A model generated the notes under the pieces. That model was not told the origin of the DNA. It did no database searches and saw only the letters and a list, made by a program, of their open reading frames with translations. The position numbers and the translations under genes are program-made. A stretch of DNA of 64,000 nucleotides from Taibaiella sp. GTDB taxonomy: Bacteria; Bacteroidota; Bacteroidia; Chitinophagales; Chitinophagaceae. Of this stretch, positions 16,828 to 25,225 are shown piece by piece. The stretch is from positions 496,001-560,000 of the forward strand of contig JAHBTQ010000001.1 in the NCBI GenBank assembly GCA_019638495.1, given 5' to 3'. Each line of letters starts with the position of its first letter. Position 1 is the first letter of the stretch.

Positions 16828-16904
16828 GACACCAGAACAATAAATGGACATTCCACACATATCCGTCTTTTGTTAGCATCTTTGTACCTGCAAACGTATT
16901 CGGC

Positions 16905-17489
16905 ATGTACAGCGCGTACTTCGATAATTTCACAAAGAAGGTCCCTCTTACACCGGAGGAGCGTGAACTCATTCAGTCGCACCTGTCGGTAAAGAAGATA
17001 CGCAAGAAGCAATACCTGCTACAAGAGGGTGACGTTTGCAAGTCCATAGCGTTTGTAGAGAAGGGCATGCTGCGGGAATACTCGCTGGATGAGCAGGGAG
17101 GTGAGCACATTATACAGTTTGCATCAGAGGGGTGGTTCATTTCAGACATGTATAGCTTCATTACTGCTGAGCCTGCTACATACAATATCGATGCTATCGA
17201 AGACTCGGAACTGGTAATGATAAGCCGCTCCTCTCACGACTACCTGCTCACCAATTGCCCCAAGTACGAGACCTTTACCCTGCAACTGATAACTGGCGCC
17301 TACCTGGCTATGCAGAAAAGACTCAACTCCACTATTGCAGCCAGCCTGGAGAGTCGTTATGAATCGTTCATGGCACTATACCCGCATATTGCCCAGCGGG
17401 TGCCACAGCACATGATCGCATCCTACATTGGTCTCACGCCGGAGACACTCAGCCGTGTGCGGCGTCGTATTGCGTCAAACAAAGGATAA
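16905..17489 (+). CDS. Crp/Fnr-family transcription regulator
   Basis: A 194-residue regulator: an N-terminal cyclic-nucleotide-type beta-roll (KKQYLLQEGDVCKSIAFVEKGMLREYSLDEQGGEH in pattern) and a C-terminal helix-turn-helix (MIASYIGLTPETLSRVRRRIA). It has none of the N-terminal cysteine cluster of oxygen-sensing FNR, so the effector is not obvious. Start at 16905 is chosen because the roll begins there. A site with the Crp/Fnr half-site pattern and spacing lies 17 bp after its stop, in front of the oxidoreductase gene, which is therefore a likely target. Confidence 0.85.
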   Translation: MYSAYFDNFTKKVPLTPEERELIQSHLSVKKIRKKQYLLQEGDVCKSIAFVEKGMLREYSLDEQGGEHIIQFASEGWFISDMYSFITAEPATYNIDAIEDSELVMISRSSHDYLLTNCPKYETFTLQLITGAYLAMQKRLNSTIAASLESRYESFMALYPHIAQRVPQHMIASYIGLTPETLSRVRRRIASNKG

Positions 17490-17505
17490 CAACAGCCCTA
17501 TTTCA

Positions 17506-17519
17506 TTGACCAAAATCAA
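17506..17519. promoter_or_regulatory. Crp/Fnr-type binding site
   Basis: TTGAC-CAAA-ATCAA, one base from the FNR consensus TTGAT-N4-ATCAA, and extended to a palindrome ATTGA/TCAAT. It lies 46 bp upstream of the TACCTTTG element of the next gene, roughly -65 from the expected start site. Confidence 0.6.
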
Positions 17520-17565
17520 TGCTTTTTCTTGCCTCACGTCAATGGAGCAGGGGTAAGCGCCATGG

Positions 17566-17573
17566 TACCTTTG
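17566..17573 (+). promoter_or_regulatory. TAnnTTTG promoter element for oxidoreductase gene
   Basis: TACCTTTG, 20 bp upstream of the ATG at 17594. No good -33 TTTG is seen, which fits an activator-dependent promoter with the Crp/Fnr site upstream. Confidence 0.55.
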
Positions 17574-17593
17574 CCTTGTCAAAAGCAAACAAA

Positions 17594-18256
17594 ATGAAGA
17601 CGAAGCAAACCATAGCAATTATCGGAGCCACAGGAAATATGGGTTCCGCCATTTCTCAGAGCCTTGCCAAAGGCAATTACAGGCTGCTGCTCCATGCGCC
17701 ACATGAGGACAAACTGACAACGCTGGTCCACACAATCAAGGCTGCTCACCCTTCTGCCGAGGTGGAGTCTATAGACTGTTCTAAACAGGCATCGTGGGAA
17801 GCAGACATCATCATACTGGCAGTGCCATACGCAGCAGAAAAAGAAGTGGCCGACAAAATAAGGGAGGTGGCTAACCAAAAGATCGTCATCAGCATTGCCA
17901 ATCCGCTCAACGCTACCTATAACGGCCTTGTTACTGACGCTACCACAAGTGCTGCTGAAGAGCTGCAAAAACTATTGCCAAACGCCACAGTCATAAAAGC
18001 ATTCAACACTACCTACGCGGCCGACTTTGCACAGCCAGTAATAGACGGCAAGCAGGTAGACGCCTTCGTAGCCGGCAATAACGAAGATGCATTGCAAACC
18101 GTCTCAGACCTCGTTGCCACTGCGGGCTTTAACCCCATTGTTGCCGGCGACCTGTCTGTGAGTCGGACGCTGGAAGGTATGCAGCTATTGCTGATACAGC
18201 TCACCATGAAGTATAACTACAACTGGGTAGCCGGCTGGAAAGTGCTGCACAACTAA
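17594..18256 (+). CDS. NAD(P)-binding oxidoreductase, F420-dependent NADP reductase-like
   Basis: A 220-residue Rossmann protein of the NADP oxidoreductase/coenzyme-F420-dependent type. The dinucleotide loop is IAIIGATGNMGSAISQSLAK at the N-terminus; AVPYAAEKEVADKI and the ISIANPL strand follow; the FNTTYA motif near residue 138 is typical of the family. Bacteroidota are not known to make F420, so NADP-dependent reduction of another substrate is more likely. It starts the group with the extradiol dioxygenase and SnoaL genes and has a Crp/Fnr site upstream. The start at 17594 is preferred to 17519, which lies before the promoter element. Confidence 0.8.
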   Translation: MKTKQTIAIIGATGNMGSAISQSLAKGNYRLLLHAPHEDKLTTLVHTIKAAHPSAEVESIDCSKQASWEADIIILAVPYAAEKEVADKIREVANQKIVISIANPLNATYNGLVTDATTSAAEELQKLLPNATVIKAFNTTYAADFAQPVIDGKQVDAFVAGNNEDALQTVSDLVATAGFNPIVAGDLSVSRTLEGMQLLLIQLTMKYNYNWVAGWKVLHN

Positions 18257-18294
18257 CGAGTAACGCACCGCGCAGCGGTCGAAAGATTACAACT

Positions 18295-19176
18295 ATGGAA
18301 AGGAAAGATTTTCTCAAAAGTATGTTACTAGGAACAGTCGGAATGACCACACTACCCGCCTTCGCCAAAATGGCGGCAAACCTCGAAGAGAAGGAACATC
18401 TGATGCCGGTATTATTCATAGGCCATGGCTCCCCTATGAACGGAATAGAGGACAACGAATTCTCCCGGCGCTGGAAAGCCATGGCAAAGGAGATACCCAC
18501 ACCCACTGCCGTGCTGGTAGTATCGGCCCACTGGTTCACAAAGGGCACCCGTGTCACGGCTATGGACTTTCCCCGCACCATACATGACTTCGGCGGCTTC
18601 CCTAAGGCACTGTTTGATGTGCAGTACAAGGCGCCGGGCAATCCTGCGCTGGCAAAGGAAACAGCGTCGCTGTTGCACTCTGCGCATGTGGAGCTGGACC
18701 ATGACTGGGGCCTGGATCACGGAACCTGGACCATCATCAGGCACATATATCCTAACGCAAACATTCCCGTGCTGCAACTGAGCATTGACTACTCAAAGGA
18801 TCCTCAATACCATTACGACCTTGCGCGTGAGTTATACGCCCTGCGCAAAAAAGGTGTATTGATAGTAGGCAGCGGCAACATGGTGCACAACCTGGGCATG
18901 GTGGCGTGGGACAAGCTGCAGGAGCCTGAATATGGATATGACTGGGCGCTACATATGAACGACACTTTCAAAAAGCTGATAAAAGCTGGCGACTTCAAAT
19001 CCCTCATCAAATACGAATCCCTGGGAAGAGAAGCTAAACTTGCCATACCCACACCGGAGCACTACCTGCCCCTGCTCTACACACTGGGCCTGAAGGGCCC
19101 GAAAGACGATGTTTCATTCTTTAATGACAAAGCCGTTGGTGGATCACTGACGATGACATCATTAAAGCTCGGCTAA
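18295..19176 (+). CDS. 4,5-DOPA dioxygenase extradiol family protein (YgiD-like)
   Basis: A 293-residue member of the LigB-type extradiol dioxygenases. Metal-ligand segments are visible: FIGHGSPM, VSAHWF, HDFGGFP and GNMVHNLG. Unlike the enteric protein it has an N-terminal extension (MERKDFLKSMLLGTVGMTTLPAFA) resembling an export signal without the full twin arginine, so the location is uncertain. The family opens catechol rings, with 4,5-DOPA as a model substrate; the natural substrate here is unknown. It follows the oxidoreductase by 38 bp, probably in one operon. Confidence 0.85.
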   Translation: MERKDFLKSMLLGTVGMTTLPAFAKMAANLEEKEHLMPVLFIGHGSPMNGIEDNEFSRRWKAMAKEIPTPTAVLVVSAHWFTKGTRVTAMDFPRTIHDFGGFPKALFDVQYKAPGNPALAKETASLLHSAHVELDHDWGLDHGTWTIIRHIYPNANIPVLQLSIDYSKDPQYHYDLARELYALRKKGVLIVGSGNMVHNLGMVAWDKLQEPEYGYDWALHMNDTFKKLIKAGDFKSLIKYESLGREAKLAIPTPEHYLPLLYTLGLKGPKDDVSFFNDKAVGGSLTMTSLKLG

Positions 19177-19228
19177 CCGGCCAGAAAAGCGCCGGCATAT
19201 ATATCAATAACAAAAACAACTTCAAACA

Positions 19229-19798
19229 ATGAAAAAGAAAACACTCAAAGCTGCATTGGGCTTTATCGTGCTCGCAGCCGCATCTGCTTTTGCACTTGCA
19301 AGCTGCTCTGGAGGTAGCACCACCGGTGAGCCAGCAACAGCAGAGAACACTGCACAAGCTGCAGTGTCCGACATGGATGTACTGCTCACCCGCTTCGACA
19401 GCCTGGACTTCGATGTCTATTCTCACCAGAAGTGGGACCTGCTGAGCGTAAGCCATGACGACAACATCCTTGTGCACTATCCCGATGGTAGCACCACCAC
19501 CGGCCTGCACGACCATATTGAGCAGTTGAAGCCAATGTTTGTCTTCGCTCCGGACACCAAAGTGTCTGAACACCCGGTAAAGTTTGCCGTAAACGGATGG
19601 ACATCGGTGATTGGTACCCTGGAGGGCACATTTACAGAGCCAATGCCAATAGGCGGTGGCAAAACAATTCCGCCTACCGGTAAAAAGTTCAAGCTATCTA
19701 TGAGCACCGTGGCACACTGGAAGAACGGCAAGATGATAGAAGAGTACCTGTTCTGGGACAACCAGGCATTTCTGAAACAGATAGGCCTGGCGCAATAG
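19229..19798 (+). CDS. SnoaL-like lipoprotein
   Basis: A 189-residue predicted lipoprotein (signal MKKKTLKAALGFIVLAAASAFALASC, lipobox cysteine at 26), then a short low-complexity linker and one SnoaL-like NTF2 domain with WDLLSVSHDDNILVHYPDGS and the end VAHWKNGKMIEEYLFWDNQAFLKQIG, a pattern of the ester-cyclase branch. Likely a periplasmic binding or small catalytic protein. It lies 52 bp after the dioxygenase gene, and the three genes may act on the same aromatic or quinone compound. Confidence 0.8.
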   Translation: MKKKTLKAALGFIVLAAASAFALASCSGGSTTGEPATAENTAQAAVSDMDVLLTRFDSLDFDVYSHQKWDLLSVSHDDNILVHYPDGSTTTGLHDHIEQLKPMFVFAPDTKVSEHPVKFAVNGWTSVIGTLEGTFTEPMPIGGGKTIPPTGKKFKLSMSTVAHWKNGKMIEEYLFWDNQAFLKQIGLAQ

Positions 19799-19873
19799 TG
19801 TGTAATTTGCCGATGCCGGCTATCAGCACAAGTGATTGAAAAATCACTACTTTAACGGGGAGAATACAGCGCC

Positions 19874-21106
19874 ATGAGCACTGCAAACCAAAAGATATAC
19901 AGCTCCCCGTTTAACATCACAGTGCTGGTAGCGGGCATCGGCTTTTTTATTGATGCGTTCGATCTGTTTCTGTTCAATGTGTACCGCATACCGTCGCTTA
20001 AAGACCTGGGCCTATCCGGCAGCGAGCTTACACTTACGGGCGAGCGGCTCCTTTCCATACAGATGGCGGGCATGATGCTGGGCGGTATCATCACCGGCAT
20101 ATTCGCCGATAAGAAGGGCCGGGTAAAGGTCCTCTTCGGCTCCATTCTGCTTTATTCCCTTGCGAACTTTGCCAATGCCTTCGTGCATGATGTAACCAGC
20201 TACGCCATCATCCGCTTCCTGGCGGGTGTGGGGCTGGCGGGCGAGCTGGGTGCCGGCATCACGCTGGTGTCCGAAAGTATGTCGGTAGAAAAGCGAGGCT
20301 ATGGCACCATACTCGTGGCTGCGCTGGGTGCCCTGGGCGCCGTTACAGCCGGCCTCATCGGCGACTTCCTGCCGTGGCGCCAGGCATTTATGGCTGCAGG
20401 TGTGGCTGGTGGCTTGTTGTTGGTAATGCGGCTGCGCTCATTTGAGCCGGCAATGTTCAGCAACAATAATGCATCGGCGGGCAAAAGGGGTTCGTTGTTG
20501 TTGCTGTTCTCGTCTCCACGCAGGGCGCTGAAATATGTGGCCTGCATACTGATGGGTGTGCCCATATGGTATAGCGTGGGGCTGCTCATCACCCTATCCC
20601 CGGAAATAGGTGCGGCCAATGGTCTGGACTTCATAAAGCTCTCCCGATGCTTCATCTTGTTCCAGGTGGGCATAACGGTGGGCGACCTGCTTAGTGGCAT
20701 CCTCAGCCAGCTATTCCGCAGCAGGAAGAAGGTACTGGTCGGGTTTATGGTTTTCGGCATACTGTCTACTACCTATCACTTCTTGCTTATCAGTTCTGGT
20801 GTAGAGTTTTACATTACCTCCCTGCTCATGGGCCTTGGTTGTGGCTACCTTTCAGTATTCGTTACCACCACAGCAGAGCATTTTGGCATTAACCTACGGG
20901 TCACGGTTACTGCCACCGTTACTAATTTCATGCGCGGCGCCCTTGTACTGCTCATCCCCATGCACCAGGAGCTGGAGCGCACCTTCGGCCTCAGCCTCAC
21001 CGGTGGCCTCATAGCGACAGGTGGTATTGTTTGGGCTTTGGCGCTCACCTCTGCACTGGCACTGCCCGATACCTTCGGCAAATCGCTCGCATTTACGGAA
21101 TCCTGA
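19874..21106 (+). CDS. MFS transporter
   Basis: A 410-residue inner-membrane protein with twelve predicted helices. The first helix carries the sugar/acid-transporter pattern FFIDAFDLFLFNVYRIPSL, the loop 2-3 motif is GIFADKKGRVKVL, and helix 4-5 has RFLAGVGLAGELGAGITLVSE, all marks of the metabolite:H+ symporter group. Substrate unknown. The gene ends two bases before the first LytTR half-site that precedes the kinase gene. Confidence 0.85.
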   Translation: MSTANQKIYSSPFNITVLVAGIGFFIDAFDLFLFNVYRIPSLKDLGLSGSELTLTGERLLSIQMAGMMLGGIITGIFADKKGRVKVLFGSILLYSLANFANAFVHDVTSYAIIRFLAGVGLAGELGAGITLVSESMSVEKRGYGTILVAALGALGAVTAGLIGDFLPWRQAFMAAGVAGGLLLVMRLRSFEPAMFSNNNASAGKRGSLLLLFSSPRRALKYVACILMGVPIWYSVGLLITLSPEIGAANGLDFIKLSRCFILFQVGITVGDLLSGILSQLFRSRKKVLVGFMVFGILSTTYHFLLISSGVEFYITSLLMGLGCGYLSVFVTTTAEHFGINLRVTVTATVTNFMRGALVLLIPMHQELERTFGLSLTGGLIATGGIVWALALTSALALPDTFGKSLAFTES

Positions 21107-21107
21107 T

Positions 21108-21137
21108 ACGGTTCATTTGCAAAAAATGACGCTTCAT
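21108..21137 (+). promoter_or_regulatory. predicted LytTR operator upstream of kinase gene
   Basis: ACGGTTCAT (21108-21116) and ACGCTTCAT (21129-21137): a direct repeat with 21-bp period (9-bp half-sites, 12-bp gap), the known geometry for LytTR domains. The same 9-mer pair occurs at 25113-25142. Confidence 0.6.
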
Positions 21138-21284
21138 TTGCTTTTACATCTGCCTGGCCCCGAAAAAACCATCCATGAAGTAGCCTTTTATGATATTCGC
21201 ATTTGACGAATTCGTCAGGCATTCCCTGCTGACGCATATCTATTAATATATACTACAGACATTTCTTATTTTCGGAGACTCCGT

Positions 21285-24200
21285 GTGACCAGGTCCATTA
21301 CGATATCATTCCTGCTCTGCTGCCTCAGTCTTTCACTGCCGGCACAGCAGTCTTCTTACAACTTCAGAAAGCTGGGAATAAGCGATGGACTGCATGACGG
21401 CGCAGTAAAGTGTATCGGGCAGGATGCATTCGGATTTATCTGGATAGCCACCGTAGGCGCATTGAACAGGTATGATAGCCGAAAGGTGGAAGTATTCACC
21501 TTTGATATGAACGACAGCACCACCCCCTATTCAAGCCAGCCTAAATGTATGCTCAGCGACAAACAAGGTCGGTTCTGGATAGGTTACGAAACCGGCCTGC
21601 TGGAATACAAGTTTGCCACCGGTACATTTCGTAAGGTGCCGGCGCTGGAGAAATGCTACATCCATGCCATTGCCTGTACCAATGACTCTACGCTATATCT
21701 CGGGTCGCCAAAAGGACTCATCAAGCTAAATACCCGCACAGAAGATACTGTCTTCTATGCGCGTTCGTCCAACCCAAAACATGCCCCACTGGCCGGCGCA
21801 AAGGTCTATGACATCACCTACAAAGCACCCTATCTATACCTGGGCACCAACAAATCGCTGATGGTCTATGACATAAACCGCGATAGCGCATTTGCACTTG
21901 ATGTACCTGAACTGAAGGGAACCGTTGTTGCAGCTATAGACGTAGACAGCCACAACGACATATGGATGGGGTCTTTCAACAATGCCCAACTGAGCCGGCT
22001 TCATAGCGACTGGAAAACACTGGATGTCTATGACAAATGGCTTAGCGCAGACGAAAAGATAGACCAACTGGCGCTGAAAGAAGTGCTTGTAGACCGGAAC
22101 GATAATGTATGGTTCCTTAGTGCCGTTGAAGGCATTATACAATATGTTCGTGCAAAGGATACGGTAATAAAGCATCTCCGAAATCCATCATTGCCCTCGG
22201 GCCTCAACACCAACTCCTTCAAAAGATTGTTCCTCGATCGGAGCGGTATGATGTGGGCCGGGAGCGATGTAGGTGTATCCTACTTTAAACCGGAAAAAAG
22301 CTTCTTCTCTGTCTTGATGCCCTACGACAATAATCTGTGGGAGCGGGAGCGCACAGTGGCACGTGCGGTTACGATCGACAATAGGGGTGTGATATGGATG
22401 GGTACGCATGAAGGCGTGAGCAATTACGACCCCAATACAGGGAAATACCGCGAGTGGCGCAATGAGCCGGGAAGGCCACCCGTGCTGTGGAGCAAGTGGA
22501 TACGTTCTATCTGCTATGCAGGCCGCTGGGTATGGATAGGCACATCGGCCGGGGTAAACCGGTATGACCTTGAAACAAACAAAATGGAGTTTGTTGCGCA
22601 GAGAGACCTGCCGCTTAGCTTCTATAACACTATCACTGCAGACAGGAGTGGCAATGTATGGTTTGGCACCAATGACAGCAACTCACTCTACTGGTACTCC
22701 CTGAAAGAAGGCAAATACCACTCCCTGCTTGACAACCCTTCGCTAAGCAAGTACCAACGGTACACACCGGTATCCTACGTATATGAAGACAGGAAGCAAC
22801 GGATATGGATATCCTTTTCAAGGAAGGGCATTATACGGTATGACAAACTGACCGGCGAAACAGTGCTGTATGACACAAAGCAGGACGCGCCGCACCGCAT
22901 CATTGGCGACCAGGTGATAGACATCAAAGAAGATAGCGAGGGCGTGATATGGGTGAGTAGCATGAATGGTGTCTCCGGCATAGATGTGGAGCACGGCACC
23001 ATACAAAACATAAATAGAAAAAATGGCCTGGTAAATAACTGGGTAAGCCCCATAATAGTAGATGCCAATGACCGGGTATGGATGGGTGCATCCGGCGGGC
23101 TCACAGTGATGGAGAAAGACCGCGCTACCATGACAACTTTCACGCTTGCTGACGGCCTGCCATCAGTAGGGTTTCCGGAGCACGCGGGTATTATGGACAG
23201 CAATGGTGTAGTATGGATGGCTACATACAACGGCTACATAAGCTTCAACACAAACGAATACCGGCCTGATACCAGCCGGGTACCTTTTTACGCTACTGCC
23301 TATCACTCTACCAATGGCATCTCCAAACGACTGTTCATCGGCGATAAGCAACCAACCATAACGTTGCCTGCCGGCGACAATGCCTTTACCCTGGAGATGT
23401 CTGCACTGAACTATGCCAATCCCACACAGACAAAGTTCGCCTACAGGCTCTCTGGCTTCGAAGATGAGTGGCACTACTCGCAGGATGGCAAAGCGACCTA
23501 CACCAACATTCCCGGTGGCAGCTATCATTTTGAATATAAGGCAGCAAGCGGCAACACTCCATGGGACAGTGTAAAACCCAAAGTGATCAGCATGGAGATC
23601 GGCAGCTTCTTCTACCAGAAAAAATGGTTCTGGGTACTACTAAGCCTGCTCATCTTCTCCTCGTTGTGGGCATACTATCGCAAACAGCTCCGGAACCAGA
23701 AGAAGATATATGATCTGCAAAGCCAGGCCGATGCACTGCAACGGGAAAATGCCCTGGTGCAGTTTGAGTCGCTGAAGCAACAACTGAACCCTCATTTCCT
23801 TTTCAACTCGCTTACGTCCCTTTCAGGTCTCATTCATGCAGATACGCGCCAGGCGTCCCGCTTCCTGGAGCGGCTGGGAAAACTATACCGCTATATTCTC
23901 AATAGCCAGGAAAACGAAACCGTGACACTCGGCGAGGAAATACAGTTCTCCGAAACCTACCTGCACCTGCAAAAGACGCGCTTTGGCGACGGCCTCATCC
24001 TGGCAAACGAGGTGGACAAATCATACTACCAGAAGCGGATAGCACCGGTGACATTGCAAAAACTGATAGAAAACGCCATCAAACACAATGTCATTGACCC
24101 TGAGTCGCCGTTGCGTATCCGCGTCTATGTGGAAGATGGTTACCTGGTTACGGAAAACAACCTGCAGCGCAAGAACTTTGTTGAGACGAGCAACAAGAAA

Positions 24201-24302
24201 GGGCTCTCCAGCCTGGTGCGACTCTACGGTTACATTTCCGATCGTCCCGTTATCATCGGGGATGACTCCAATTCCTTCATCGTAAAAATACCATTGTTAT
24301 GA
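21285..24302 (+). CDS. two-component sensor: beta-propeller plus LytS-type histidine kinase
   Basis: A 1005-residue sensor. A signal segment is followed by a periplasmic double seven-bladed propeller (repeats such as FGFIWIATVGALNRYD, MMWAGSDVGVSYF, VWIGTSAGVNRYD), then a Y_Y_Y domain (LSGFEDEWHYSQDG), one membrane helix (WFWVLLSLLIFSSLWAYY) and a cytosolic LytS-type kinase: the phospho-acceptor in QLNPHFLFNSL and the N-box in LIENAIKHN. Start codon is GTG at 21285 with GGAG eight bases upstream. It overlaps the LytTR regulator gene by ATGA, so the two are a coupled pair. The signal sensed is unknown. Confidence 0.9.
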   Translation: MTRSITISFLLCCLSLSLPAQQSSYNFRKLGISDGLHDGAVKCIGQDAFGFIWIATVGALNRYDSRKVEVFTFDMNDSTTPYSSQPKCMLSDKQGRFWIGYETGLLEYKFATGTFRKVPALEKCYIHAIACTNDSTLYLGSPKGLIKLNTRTEDTVFYARSSNPKHAPLAGAKVYDITYKAPYLYLGTNKSLMVYDINRDSAFALDVPELKGTVVAAIDVDSHNDIWMGSFNNAQLSRLHSDWKTLDVYDKWLSADEKIDQLALKEVLVDRNDNVWFLSAVEGIIQYVRAKDTVIKHLRNPSLPSGLNTNSFKRLFLDRSGMMWAGSDVGVSYFKPEKSFFSVLMPYDNNLWERERTVARAVTIDNRGVIWMGTHEGVSNYDPNTGKYREWRNEPGRPPVLWSKWIRSICYAGRWVWIGTSAGVNRYDLETNKMEFVAQRDLPLSFYNTITADRSGNVWFGTNDSNSLYWYSLKEGKYHSLLDNPSLSKYQRYTPVSYVYEDRKQRIWISFSRKGIIRYDKLTGETVLYDTKQDAPHRIIGDQVIDIKEDSEGVIWVSSMNGVSGIDVEHGTIQNINRKNGLVNNWVSPIIVDANDRVWMGASGGLTVMEKDRATMTTFTLADGLPSVGFPEHAGIMDSNGVVWMATYNGYISFNTNEYRPDTSRVPFYATAYHSTNGISKRLFIGDKQPTITLPAGDNAFTLEMSALNYANPTQTKFAYRLSGFEDEWHYSQDGKATYTNIPGGSYHFEYKAASGNTPWDSVKPKVISMEIGSFFYQKKWFWVLLSLLIFSSLWAYYRKQLRNQKKIYDLQSQADALQRENALVQFESLKQQLNPHFLFNSLTSLSGLIHADTRQASRFLERLGKLYRYILNSQENETVTLGEEIQFSETYLHLQKTRFGDGLILANEVDKSYYQKRIAPVTLQKLIENAIKHNVIDPESPLRIRVYVEDGYLVTENNLQRKNFVETSNKKGLSSLVRLYGYISDRPVIIGDDSNSFIVKIPLL

Positions 24303-25066
24303 CCGCTGTTATTATAGAAGACGAAAGCCTTATCGCGCGCGAACTGCAGATAAAGCTGGAAGATGTAGCCCCCGATATATCTATCATCGCAGTATTGCAC
24401 AGCCTGAAGACAGCAAAAAAATGGTTCATGGAAAACAAAGAACCGGACATCATCTTTGCCGACATTCAGCTTAGCGATGGTATCAGCTTTGAGCTTTTTG
24501 AGCAGCACAAAATATCTGCGCCTGTCATCTTCACAACGGCCTATGATGAGTATGCCATAAGAGCTTTCAAAGTGAATGGAATCGACTACCTGCTAAAGCC
24601 CGTAGACACAGACGAGCTACAGGCGGCCGTAGATAAGTTCAGGCAAAGCAGGCAGCCCGGCGACAATAGCCTGCAGATAGAGAGCCTGCTGCAACTGATA
24701 CGAAATCCCACGGCACAGCAAAACACCTACAAGGAGAAAATACTGGTAAAGTCGCGGCAGAGCCTGATACCGGTGCCCACAAAAGACATAGCCTGCTTTG
24801 TACGGGAGAATCTCAATTATTGCTTCACCTTCAGCGGTGACAAGTACATACTTGATTTTACAACGCTCGATGAGATCATGGAGCTGCTGGACCCAAACAT
24901 CTTCTACCGCGCCAACAGGCAGTGCATAGTGCATATAGATGCTATTGAGCGCGTGCAACTACACGACAACCTGAAGCTCACACTCTTCCTGCGTGCACCA
25001 CAGATAATGCAGCAGGATGTTAGCCGCGAAAAGCAAGCCGCATTCAAGAAGTGGTTCGACCGTTAG
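24299..25066 (+). CDS. LytTR response regulator
   Basis: A 255-residue regulator: receiver domain with the phospho-acceptor in IIFADIQLSDG near residue 55, the conserved T and K in TTAYDEYAIRAF and LLKPVD, then a linker and a C-terminal LytTR domain (ILVKSRQSLIPVPTKDIACFVRE in pattern, ending FYRANRQCIVHIDAI). LytTR domains bind pairs of 9-bp direct repeats. Matching repeats lie upstream of its own operon and of the GRAS gene. It overlaps the kinase gene by 4 bp. Confidence 0.92.
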   Translation: MTAVIIEDESLIARELQIKLEDVAPDISIIAVLHSLKTAKKWFMENKEPDIIFADIQLSDGISFELFEQHKISAPVIFTTAYDEYAIRAFKVNGIDYLLKPVDTDELQAAVDKFRQSRQPGDNSLQIESLLQLIRNPTAQQNTYKEKILVKSRQSLIPVPTKDIACFVRENLNYCFTFSGDKYILDFTTLDEIMELLDPNIFYRANRQCIVHIDAIERVQLHDNLKLTLFLRAPQIMQQDVSREKQAAFKKWFDR

Positions 25067-25112
25067 TTTCGCTGGTTCATCGACCTTTCTGCCCGTTTAA
25101 CTTTTCGCCAAA

Positions 25113-25142
25113 ACGGTTCATTGCCAAAAACAAACGGTTCAT
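25113..25142 (+). promoter_or_regulatory. predicted LytTR operator upstream of GRAS gene
   Basis: Perfect direct repeat ACGGTTCAT (25113-25121) and ACGGTTCAT (25134-25142), period 21 bp. A third partial copy, CTGGTTCAT, lies at 25072-25080, about two periods upstream. Confidence 0.65.
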
Positions 25143-25175
25143 TTGATTTATGCCATTGTTGGCTGGATTGGCCCG

Positions 25176-25204
25176 TTTTGAGTGAAAATGCTGCTGCAAA
25201 TTTG
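25176..25204 (+). promoter_or_regulatory. promoter of GRAS-aminotransferase operon
   Basis: TTTG at 25176-25179 and CAAATTTG at 25197-25204, 17 bp apart: a -33 and a one-mismatch -7 element of the Bacteroidota type, 21 bp before the start at 25226 and downstream of the LytTR repeat. Confidence 0.5.
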
Positions 25205-25225
25205 TGTTGTAAAACACGAAAAAAC

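Noticed and set aside
18295..18400. Twin-arginine export signal on the extradiol dioxygenase
   Set aside because: The N-terminus has an R-K pair and a hydrophobic stretch but not the twin-arginine motif; export is left open.
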